DNA of 64,000 nucleotides, from contig NZ_BROH01000001.1 in assembly GCF_027923545.1 (NCBI RefSeq), forward strand, positions 915,335 to 979,334. Reading direction: 5' to 3'. The DNA comes from Sinisalibacter aestuarii. GTDB taxonomy: Bacteria > Pseudomonadota > Alphaproteobacteria > Rhodobacterales > Rhodobacteraceae. A model generated the notes under the pieces. The model did no database searches and was not told where the DNA came from. It saw nothing but the letters and a program-made list of their open reading frames with translations. Position numbers and translations under genes: made by a program. Positions 42,580 to 49,154 of this stretch are shown here, in pieces. Position 1 is the first letter of the stretch. Each line of letters starts with the position of its first letter.

Positions 42580-44280
42580 TTACGAATTGGCGCCGGACAT
42601 GTGCCGCGCGATGATGTAGCCGAAGGTAATCCCCGGCCCCAAGGTGATCCCCGGCCCCGGATAGCTGCCGCCCATGATGCTGGCCGCATCGTTGCCGGCG
42701 GCATAAAGCCCGCCGACCGGCTTGCCCGCATCGTTGAGCACCTCGCCATTGCCGTTCGACTTGAGCCCCGCAAAGGTGCCCAGATCGCCGATATGGAGCC
42801 GCACCGCGAAGAAGGGGCCGGTATCCAGCGGCGCCAGGCAGGGGTTGGGCTGGTGCTTTGCATCGCCAAGGTTGCGGTTGTAGGCGGTGCTGCCCTTGCC
42901 GAATTCCGGGTCCTCGCCCTTCCGGGCATGTTCGTTATAGGTCGCGACCGTCGCTTCAAATTGCGCGCCGTCCATGCCAATCTTTTCCGCAAGCTCGCGC
43001 AGTGTCTGGCCGCTGATCAGGTAGCCGGACTTGATGAGGCTCTTGTAAGGAACCGGAGAGGGCTTGGCAAAGCCCAGCCCGTACTTGCGGAAGCTGCGAT
43101 GGTCGGCGATCAGCCACGCCGCATTCTCGGTGCCTTCCTCCGCGCATTGGCGCATCATGGCCTGGCAGAAGTCGTGGTAGGAATTCGCCTCGTTCGTGAA
43201 GCGCCGGCCCGACCGCGTGACCGCGATGAAGCCCGGTTTGTAGCGGTCGACAAAATGCGGGAACGTGCCCAGCGTCCCGTCCGACCCGACGGGCCGCGAG
43301 ATCGGCACCCAGGCCGCTGCATGAGGATAGCTCGTCTCGATCGCGCTGCCGACCGACTCGCCCAGGCGCAGGCCGTCGCCGGTATTTCCCGGCGGGGCAG
43401 GGGTCACGTGTTCATATCCCGTCTGGGTGTGCGGCATCAGTTCCTTGCGGCGCAGGATATCCTGCGGGAACCCGCCCGCCGCAAGAACGACACCCTTCGC
43501 GACCCTGACTTCGCATCGCCCGCCGGGGGTATCAATGACGGCCCCGCTGACCCGACCGCCCTCGCCCGTGATCAATTTTGTCACGGGGGAGTTGGTCCAG
43601 ATCGGCACCTTCTTGTCCTGGCACGACTTGGCCAGGCGACCGATCAGCGCGTTGCCGTTGACCAGGCGCATCGGACGCCCCTGAAAGATCATGTCACGGG
43701 CGAATTTCAGCAAAAGCCCCCCGACATAGAAGGCCGAGATCGGCGACCGGGTCACGTTGAAGAAATGCTGAAGCTCCTTGCCGGAACCGATCATCATGCC
43801 CAGAAAGGTGATCTCGCGCAGCGGCGGGCGCAGTCGCTTGACATCCTCGCCAAGCTCCCGGGCATCATAGGGCCGCGCCACGAGCGAGCGGCCGCCATCC
43901 GTGCCGCCGGGCTTGTCGGGGTGGTAGTCGGAAAACGTCGCCCCGACATCGAATTGCAGGGCGGTGCTGGTTTCATAGAACTCCACCGCCTTCGGCGCCG
44001 CCTCAAGAAAGGCGTCCACACGTTCCGCGTCGAAATGTTCGCCGGCTTCCTGCTGCAGATAGAGCCGCGCATCCTCGATCGAGTCCTTGAACCCCGCCCG
44101 CTTGGCGGGGCCGTTGACGGGAAGCCACATCCAGCCGCCCGAACGCGCGGTCGTTCCGCCGTAGACCGGCTCCTTTTCCGTGACGAGGACCTTGAGGCCG
44201 CGATGGGCGGCGGAAACGGCAGTCGCAAGACCGGCAGCCCCGGTGCCGACGACAAGAACATCGCAATCGTAGGTTTTCAT
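42580..44280 (-). CDS. FAD-dependent oxidoreductase, 3-ketosteroid-dehydrogenase-like
   Basis: A 566-residue flavoprotein of the FAD-binding-2 group that includes 3-ketosteroid delta-1-dehydrogenase and fumarate reductase. The FAD motif GTGAAG is at residues 12-17, with 'EKEPVYGGTTARSGG' behind it. The C-terminal 'SYPGPGITLGP' places Tyr540 and Gly544 like the Tyr487/Gly491 pair that polarises the C3 carbonyl in KstD. No haem or flavin-transferase motif is seen, so a soluble ring-desaturating or ene-type enzyme is more likely than a fumarate reductase. It starts at 44280 after GGGGAGGAC and lies 14 bases behind an SDR. The steroid link is family-level only. Confidence 0.88.
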   Translation of the reverse strand: MKTYDCDVLVVGTGAAGLATAVSAAHRGLKVLVTEKEPVYGGTTARSGGWMWLPVNGPAKRAGFKDSIEDARLYLQQEAGEHFDAERVDAFLEAAPKAVEFYETSTALQFDVGATFSDYHPDKPGGTDGGRSLVARPYDARELGEDVKRLRPPLREITFLGMMIGSGKELQHFFNVTRSPISAFYVGGLLLKFARDMIFQGRPMRLVNGNALIGRLAKSCQDKKVPIWTNSPVTKLITGEGGRVSGAVIDTPGGRCEVRVAKGVVLAAGGFPQDILRRKELMPHTQTGYEHVTPAPPGNTGDGLRLGESVGSAIETSYPHAAAWVPISRPVGSDGTLGTFPHFVDRYKPGFIAVTRSGRRFTNEANSYHDFCQAMMRQCAEEGTENAAWLIADHRSFRKYGLGFAKPSPVPYKSLIKSGYLISGQTLRELAEKIGMDGAQFEATVATYNEHARKGEDPEFGKGSTAYNRNLGDAKHQPNPCLAPLDTGPFFAVRLHIGDLGTFAGLKSNGNGEVLNDAGKPVGGLYAAGNDAASIMGGSYPGPGITLGPGITFGYIIARHMSGANS

Positions 44281-44294
44281 GGCGCCGTCCTCCC

Positions 44295-45047
44295 CTACGC
44301 GGCCAGATAGCCGCCATCGACCGGCAGAAGAATGCCGGTCACGTAGCTCGACAGGTGCGACCCAAGGAACAGGACCGGCCCGATCAGCTCGTCCGGCTTG
44401 CCCGGGCGTTTCAGCGGGGTATGCGCCATGAACCGGCCAATCGCATCGGGGTCGTTGCGCGTCACTTCCGTCATCGGCGTTTCGATCACGCCCGGCGCGA
44501 TCGCGTTCACCCGGATGCCATATTCGGAGAGGTCATGGGCGAGCGCCTTGGTCATTTGCAGCACCGCGCCCTTCGACGCGGCGTAGGCGACGAGGCCGGG
44601 GCCTGCGGTCACCGACATGATCGAGCCGACATTGATGATCCGGCCCTTGGTCGCGCGCAGATCGTCAAGGAAGGCACGGACCAGCAGCATCGGACCGGTG
44701 CCGTTGACGGCCATCACCGCCGACCAGTCCGCATCGAAGGTTTCCGACGCGACAGGCGTGCGGCGAATGATGCCGGCGTTGTTGACAAGGATTTCGGTGC
44801 GCCCGAGCTTGCTGGCCACGTTGGCCGCCAGGCGGCTTACCGAATCCGCGTCCGTCACGTTCACTTCAAAGGCTTCCACCTTGTACCCGTCGGCGCGCAG
44901 TTCGGCGGCGGCTTCCTCGACGCGATCCAGTTGGATGTCGCAAAGGGCGACATGCGCGCCGTGCTTCGCCAAGCCCGCGGCAATGGCCTTTCCATTGCCT
45001 TGTGCCGCGCCGGTCACCACGGCAACCGCGCCTTCAATCCCATTCAT
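44295..45047 (-). CDS. Short-chain dehydrogenase/reductase 3
   Basis: A 250-residue classical SDR. It has 'TGAAQGNG', 'NNAGII', the Tyr-x3-Lys motif in 'YAASKGAV', and a 'DIQLDR' acidic turn that favours NAD. It is the first enzyme gene of a two-gene operon with the KstD-like flavoprotein, so alcohol-to-ketone oxidation followed by ring desaturation is a natural sequence. The start at 45047 has AGGGA in front and overlaps a short upstream frame by 4 bases. A consensus TTGACA promoter lies about 275 bases upstream. Confidence 0.9.
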   Translation of the reverse strand: MNGIEGAVAVVTGAAQGNGKAIAAGLAKHGAHVALCDIQLDRVEEAAAELRADGYKVEAFEVNVTDADSVSRLAANVASKLGRTEILVNNAGIIRRTPVASETFDADWSAVMAVNGTGPMLLVRAFLDDLRATKGRIINVGSIMSVTAGPGLVAYAASKGAVLQMTKALAHDLSEYGIRVNAIAPGVIETPMTEVTRNDPDAIGRFMAHTPLKRPGKPDELIGPVLFLGSHLSSYVTGILLPVDGGYLAA

Positions 45048-45199
45048 TTCCGAGTCCCTCGATATGTCATTGGCGTCCCGCGCATTCCGCTGCGGTCGAA
45101 CTGCATGGGCTTCGGGGATGGCATATGATTTGCCAGCGCAGAGAACGGTCCCCGGAAACGAACCGATTTCGACTCCGAACCGCTGCCAGCTATCCTCAT
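45044..45199 (-). CDS. Short leader ORF (51 codons) coupled to SDR 3
   Basis: ATG 45199 is preceded by GGAGGAGG at 11-base spacing, rather long but usable, and the frame ends at a TGA overlapping the SDR ATG (ATGA). The peptide starts MRIAGSGSESKSVRFRG and is basic, with no known domain. It repeats the coupled-leader pattern at other operon heads. It may instead be untranslated leader. Confidence 0.3.
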   Translation of the reverse strand: MRIAGSGSESKSVRFRGPFSALANHMPSPKPMQFDRSGMRGTPMTYRGTRK

Positions 45200-45289
45200 G
45201 CCGATGCTTTCCTCCTCCGCCCGGGTGCGATCAGGCTTCCTGATCGGATCGTGACGACCCGCACCTGTCTGGCGAGACCGCACCCAGCA

Positions 45290-45327
45290 TCTGATATGTT
45301 AATCTATACCGAATAAATTTGTCAAAA
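45290..45327 (-). promoter_or_regulatory. Candidate promoter of the SDR 3/flavoprotein operon
   Basis: The minus strand reads TTTTGACAAATTTATTCGG followed by TATAGATTAACATAT. TTGACA is a perfect -35, and TTAACA at 17-base spacing or the nearer TATAGA could be the -10. TTTGACAAAT recurs at 45828-45837 on the same strand. Confidence 0.55.
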
Positions 45328-45827
45328 GGGAATTCTGACCAGCCATAGATGCAAACCCGGTCATTGCAATGACGCGCTCGGTGCCGCGGCCTCGCGGCGC
45401 TTGGGCGGAACGTGGTCCGTCTGTTGGCGGGCGGCGCTTCGCTGGTATCCGGCGGTTGTCGCCACGGGTGGCGGGCGGCTCGACTTCCCCACTTTTGCGG
45501 CATCCCTCGGAGATGGTCGACGCCAGGTCCGGTCAACGACGGCTGCGCGCGGGGGTGCCGGACGTCGCCGAAAATCCATCTGGAAAACAACGCAAAATGC
45601 GAACAGACTGGATCGAGCGCGGCTCATCGTCCGGGTCTGTGGTGGCGGTCCCGTGACCGTGACAGTTGTCGGGACGTTTTGTCGCGCCGCCTGCCGGCCA
45701 TGTCTCCAGGTGTGCGCCGATCGACCGCCACCCTGACCTGGTGGCGCCAGCGCGCGGCGTCAGCCGACGCCGTCCCTGATCCCGAAGCCATCCGAGAAGA
45801 TCACGACGCCAAGGTAACCGGTTAACA

Positions 45828-45837
45828 TTTGTCAAAT
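45828..45837 (-). promoter_or_regulatory. Second TTGACAAAT box
   Basis: The minus strand reads ATTTGACAAATGTTAAC. ATTTG and CAAAT form a dyad around AC. It lies about 245 bases from the plus-strand box at 46083, so either strand could be served. Confidence 0.35.
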
Positions 45838-46080
45838 CGCAATACATGAGCGCCAGCCCGAATCGGGCGCCGGTGCCATGCATCCCGTCGCGGACCGGCT
45901 GTGTCGCTCTGATTGCGGGGCCGGCAGCCATCGGGCCGACAGCCTGCGCGCCAGAGGCAGCGACGGCGTTCGGCACCTTTCCCGCTGCCTCGGAGCGCTG
46001 GCAGGCAAGGGCGGAAAGGCGCATGGCGGCCAATCCGGAAAGGTCCGCAAGGAAAGCGCACCGCGATGCGGTGTGATTTT

Positions 46081-46092
46081 CCATTGACTAAC
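46081..46092 (+). promoter_or_regulatory. Candidate promoter/operator of the lyase operon
   Basis: CCATTGACTAAC at 46081-46092 carries the shared ATTGACTAA core (46083-46091). The following bases (CGGCTTAGGAATAGG) differ from those at the other copies and no good -10 is evident. Confidence 0.45.
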
Positions 46093-46232
46093 GGCTTAGG
46101 AATAGGCAAAAGCACTTTAGTGGCAAGCATTCCACGCCAAGGGGTATGGGTTCGGCGCCTTTGACCGCCAATCGCCCTCTTCTTGTCAATGAAGCTCGCC
46201 GGGAGGCGGCGTCCCAAATCTGGAGTACGAAG

Positions 46233-47099
46233 ATGACAGGCCAAAACAACAAGCCGACTTGGCGGGAACTCATGGCACAGAACAAGCCGCTGGTCTTGCC
46301 CGGCGCGCATGATGCCTTCAGCGCCCGTCTGATCGCGGATGCCGGGTTCCCGGCCTATTTCATCGGCGGCTTCCCCGTCATCGGGGCGCGCCACGGCTTG
46401 CCGGATGTCGGCCTGGTCGGCCTGGGCGAAATGGCCCAGAGCATCAACGAGATGATGATGGCCTGCCCGCTGCCGGTGCTGGTCGATGCCGATGACGGCT
46501 ACGGTGATGTCAAGAACCTCACCCGGACCATGCGCACCTATGAACGGATGGGGGCCTCCGCGATCTTCTTCGAAGACCAGGTCGCGCCGAAGCGCTGCGG
46601 CCACATGGCAGGCAAGGTGCTCGTCCCCACGGAGATGATGGAAGCCAAGCTCCGTGCAGCCGTCGACGCGCGCGAGGACAAGGAGTTCTTCATCATCGCG
46701 CGGACCGATGCGCGCGACGTGGATGGCCTCGACGAGGCGTTCCGCCGTGCCGAACGCTATCTCGAAGCCGGCGCCGATGGCCTCTTCATCGAGTCGCCGC
46801 GCAGCGTGGAGGAGCTCGAAAAGATCGGTGGCTCCTTCGGCGTGCCGCATCTTGCCAACATGCTCGAAGGGGGCGTGACGCCGATCCTGTCGAATGCCGA
46901 GCTGGGTGAGATGGGCTTCTCGATGGTGATCCACGGGATCAACCTGCTGATGCGCTCGGCCCGTGTCATGAAGGAGACCCTGACGGCGATCCAGCAGGAC
47001 AACCTGAAGCCCGATGTGAACGCGGTGAGCTTCGAGGAATACAAGCGACTGGTCGGGTTCGGCGAGTGGGCCGCCATCGACGACAAATACAAATTCTGA
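46233..47099 (+). CDS. PEP mutase/isocitrate lyase-family C-C lyase
   Basis: A 288-residue TIM-barrel enzyme of the isocitrate lyase/phosphoenolpyruvate mutase superfamily. 'DADDGYGD' supplies the magnesium site, and catalytic Cys122 lies in 'KRCGHM', the motif of true lyases such as 2-methylisocitrate lyase and dimethylmalate lyase. PEP mutases and phosphonopyruvate hydrolases lack this Cys. It therefore most likely cleaves a 2-hydroxy-tricarboxylate or dicarboxylate into a 2-oxoacid and succinate or a similar acid. The start is taken at ATG 46233 after GGAG; an in-frame ATG at 46146 would add an atypical N-terminus. It heads a three-gene operon. Confidence 0.88.
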   Translation: MTGQNNKPTWRELMAQNKPLVLPGAHDAFSARLIADAGFPAYFIGGFPVIGARHGLPDVGLVGLGEMAQSINEMMMACPLPVLVDADDGYGDVKNLTRTMRTYERMGASAIFFEDQVAPKRCGHMAGKVLVPTEMMEAKLRAAVDAREDKEFFIIARTDARDVDGLDEAFRRAERYLEAGADGLFIESPRSVEELEKIGGSFGVPHLANMLEGGVTPILSNAELGEMGFSMVIHGINLLMRSARVMKETLTAIQQDNLKPDVNAVSFEEYKRLVGFGEWAAIDDKYKF

Positions 47100-47162
47100 T
47101 GTTGGCCGCCGCCCTATCCGTCGCGGCGCACCCAATGAATTCAACAGATAGTGGAGGAAAAG

Positions 47163-47951
47163 ATGGATAGGCTTAAAGGGCGTAACTGCCTTGTTACCGG
47201 ATCTGCGCGCGGCATCGGGCAGGCGATCGCGAAGGCGGTGATGCTCGAGGGCGGGAATGTCACCTTCGTGGACCTGGACGGAAGCGTCGCCGACGTTGCG
47301 CGCGAGGCCGAGAAAGAGGTCGGCGGCGCTGGTCGGGCGATCGGCGTTCAGGCCGATGTCACCAAGCGCGATCAGGTCCGCGCCGCCATCGAAAAAACGG
47401 TGGAAGAATTCGGCTCGCTCAACGTGATGTTCAACAATGCCGGCATCAACCCGCCGCTGAACTTCATGGACGTGACCGAGGAAAACTGGGAACTGGTCAT
47501 GCGGGTCAATGCCTGGAGCGTCCTGATGGGCACCCAGGAAGCCGCGCGCCAGATGATAGCCCAGGGCACGGGTGGCAAGGTCATCAACACCGGATCCGTC
47601 GCGGGCCGTCAGGGCTATGGCAACATGGCGCCCTACAGCGCGTCGAAAGCCGCGGTGCTCTCGATGACGCAGGCTGCAGCGCGGGCGCTTGCGCCGCAAA
47701 AAATCACGGTGAACTCCTTCGCGCCGGCGGTGGTGGAAACCCCGCTTTGGGAGCAGCTTGACGCGGATCTGCACAAGATCGGTTCCACCAAAGTGCCCGG
47801 CGAGGCTGTGACCGCCTTTTCGTCGCTGATCCCTCTGGGCGCCGCGAAACCCGAAGACCTGACCGGGACAGCGCTGTTCCTCGCCAGTTCGGATTCCGAT
47901 TACATGACCGGCCAGACCGTCCTCATCGACGGCGGCCGCTTCATGCTCTAG
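47163..47951 (+). CDS. Short-chain dehydrogenase/reductase 4
   Basis: A 262-residue classical SDR with 'TGSARGIG', 'NNAGI' and Tyr-x3-Lys in 'YSASKAA'. The acidic 'VDLDGS' turn favours NAD. It starts at ATG 47163 after GTGGAGGAAAAG. The overall pattern resembles polyol or acetoin dehydrogenases of the family, but substrate cannot be assigned. It lies between the lyase and a tandem EthD protein in one operon. Confidence 0.9.
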   Translation: MDRLKGRNCLVTGSARGIGQAIAKAVMLEGGNVTFVDLDGSVADVAREAEKEVGGAGRAIGVQADVTKRDQVRAAIEKTVEEFGSLNVMFNNAGINPPLNFMDVTEENWELVMRVNAWSVLMGTQEAARQMIAQGTGGKVINTGSVAGRQGYGNMAPYSASKAAVLSMTQAAARALAPQKITVNSFAPAVVETPLWEQLDADLHKIGSTKVPGEAVTAFSSLIPLGAAKPEDLTGTALFLASSDSDYMTGQTVLIDGGRFML

Positions 47952-48015
47952 GCCGTTCTGGCCTTCGTTGGCCGGGTGAAAGCCCGGCCAGACGCAGACA
48001 CATCCGGAGTGGGAA

Positions 48016-48675
48016 ATGCTGAAGAGAATTACGCTTCTGGCGCGGCGGGACGACCTGACCTTTGACGAGTTCTCGAACCACTGGTTCACCGTTCACGGCG
48101 ACATCGTCAAGGACATGCCGATGGTGCACGGCTACATCCAGAACCCGATCAAGGCACGGCTGCTGACGGCCCTGAACGCCGAGAACCCGTTCAGCTTCGA
48201 CGGTATCGTCGAGTTGTGGTTCAAGGATCAGGCGGCCCAGGACGTGGCCTTCGCCGCCGATGCGGCAAAGCTGCTTCCGAAGGACGAGCTGAACTTCATC
48301 AGGGGGATTACGATCTTCCCGGTGACGGAAGATCGGTCCGGCCCCGAAGGGCTTCCGGTCAAGGTCATCATCGCCGCCCGGTTCGGCGACGGCAGCGACC
48401 GTGGCCAGGACAACACGAAGGCACTGGTGGGCCAACTCGCCGCGCTCGACGGGGTGCAGGTCGTGTCGGTCAACCATCTCGATGAGGTCGGCTGGCGAGA
48501 ACATCTCTGGCATGAACCTCTGGCCCCGAACGCGCTCATCGAATTGGGCTTCGACTCCGAAGGCGCGCTCGACGCTTTCGCAGGCTTGTCGGGGCTGGCC
48601 GACATTTATGCTTCCCTGACGGACGGCAATGGCGTCCTCGAAGCCTATCAGGTATCGCCCCGCCGGATCATCTGA
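48016..48675 (+). CDS. Tandem EthD-type (dimeric alpha-beta barrel) protein 3
   Basis: A 219-residue protein. The first half shows a clear EthD pattern ('KRITLLARRDDLTFDEF', then 'HWFTVHGDIV', then 'FDGIVELWF'). The second half (from about residue 115) is a diverged ferredoxin-like repeat ending 'LIELGFDSEGALDAF'. It is the third such protein in the cluster and, like the other two, is the last or penultimate gene of a module that contains an SDR or an importer. A long hairpin ends the operon at 48741-48785. Its reaction, if any, is unknown. Confidence 0.8.
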   Translation: MLKRITLLARRDDLTFDEFSNHWFTVHGDIVKDMPMVHGYIQNPIKARLLTALNAENPFSFDGIVELWFKDQAAQDVAFAADAAKLLPKDELNFIRGITIFPVTEDRSGPEGLPVKVIIAARFGDGSDRGQDNTKALVGQLAALDGVQVVSVNHLDEVGWREHLWHEPLAPNALIELGFDSEGALDAFAGLSGLADIYASLTDGNGVLEAYQVSPRRII

Positions 48676-48740
48676 AGCCGGGGTGCGCGCGTCAGGTCCC
48701 GAGGGTCGATACTCCCGTTTGACCGCTTGGGACACTGACA

Positions 48741-48785
48741 CGCAAAGTATCGGCCCGGTGTCATTCCCGGGCCGATAGCTTTGCG
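48741..48785. terminator. Long hairpin ending the lyase operon
   Basis: CGCAAAG-TATCGGCCCGG (48741-48758) pairs with CCGGGCCGATA-G-CTTTGCG (48767-48785): 18 base pairs with a single bulged G. No T-run follows, but stem length makes termination or 3'-end protection likely. Confidence 0.65.
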
Positions 48786-48894
48786 TATCAATACCCTTGC
48801 CCCGTTCCCGGCTCGGTGCCGACGGCGTGTCATGATGCCCGGAACGCGGGTTCATCTGGCAGACGGCCTGCATGGCGGGCAGAACTCATAATTA

Positions 48895-48915
48895 GATATT
48901 GACTAAAGCATTCGC
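48895..48915 (+). promoter_or_regulatory. Candidate promoter/operator of the ALDH operon
   Basis: TATTGACTAAAGCATT at 48897-48912 is identical over 16 bases to 1145-1160. The following CGC also matches the minus-strand importer B box. Confidence 0.55.
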
Positions 48916-49016
48916 AGATGAAACCCTTTTGCCAGGCCTCCCGGCTCAAGGGGCCGGGACGCCCGGAGGAGGGCGGATCATCCACGTGATGCGCAAGCGA
49001 TCTAGCGGAGGAGAAG

Positions 49017-49154
49017 ATGCCGGACACGACAAGCATCCAGACCTGGCCAGATGCCGCTGCACCGTTTGATCGACAGACCTCCGGCATGACCGATGACGCG
49101 CCTGCCGCCCCGGCGGTTCGGCGCAAAACCTCACCCTGCGGAGATGTACTATGA
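49017..49154 (+). CDS. Small ORF (45 codons) coupled to ALDH
   Basis: ATG 49017 follows AGCGGAGGAG, an excellent ribosome site. The frame ends in a TGA that overlaps the ALDH ATG by 4 bases. The peptide starts MPDTTSIQTWPDAAAP, is Ala/Pro/Thr/Asp-rich, ends with a basic stretch and contains one Cys near its end. I recognise no domain. It is the best supported of the small leader ORFs because of its length and ribosome site. The ALDH also has its own GGAG, so the small ORF is not strictly needed for ALDH translation. Confidence 0.5.
   Translation: MPDTTSIQTWPDAAAPFDRQTSGMTDDAPAAPAVRRKTSPCGDVL

Larger units (their letters stand above)
45200..46232. other. One-kilobase divergent region without a supported gene
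   Basis: It separates the SDR/flavoprotein operon from the lyase operon. Contents: minus-strand TTGACA promoter at 45290-45327, a TTTGACAAAT box at 45828-45837, the plus-strand ATTGACTAA at 46083-46091 and a GC-rich middle (45360-45780) with open frames on both strands. None has a ribosome site or family resemblance, so degraded coding sequence is possible but not shown. Confidence 0.45.
48676..49016. other. Region between the EthD and ALDH operons
   Basis: It holds the long terminator-like hairpin at 48741-48785 and the ATTGACTAA box at 48898-48906, followed by the ribosome site of the short ORF at 49017. No other feature is supported. Confidence 0.5.

Noticed and set aside
42580..44280. 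Fumarate reductase/urocanate reductase for the FAD protein
   Set aside because: No haem-binding CxxCH motifs or FMN-transfer motif, no signal peptide, and the C-terminal YPGPG segment fits the ketosteroid-dehydrogenase group better.
45533..46084. Minus-strand frame of 183 codons in the 45-46 kb gap
   Set aside because: No ribosome-binding site, no family resemblance, composition like the other shadows, and it reads across a TTTGACAAAT box.
46189..46236. Fifteen-codon frame overlapping the lyase start by ATGA
   Set aside because: It has no ribosome site, and an ATGA overlap with a short upstream frame is expected by chance at a fair share of genes that start ATGA.
45822..48089. Minus-strand open frame of 755 codons opposite the lyase and SDR genes
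   Set aside because: It is the antisense shadow of two well-recognised plus-strand genes, has His/Arg-rich composition without domains, and spans their promoter.
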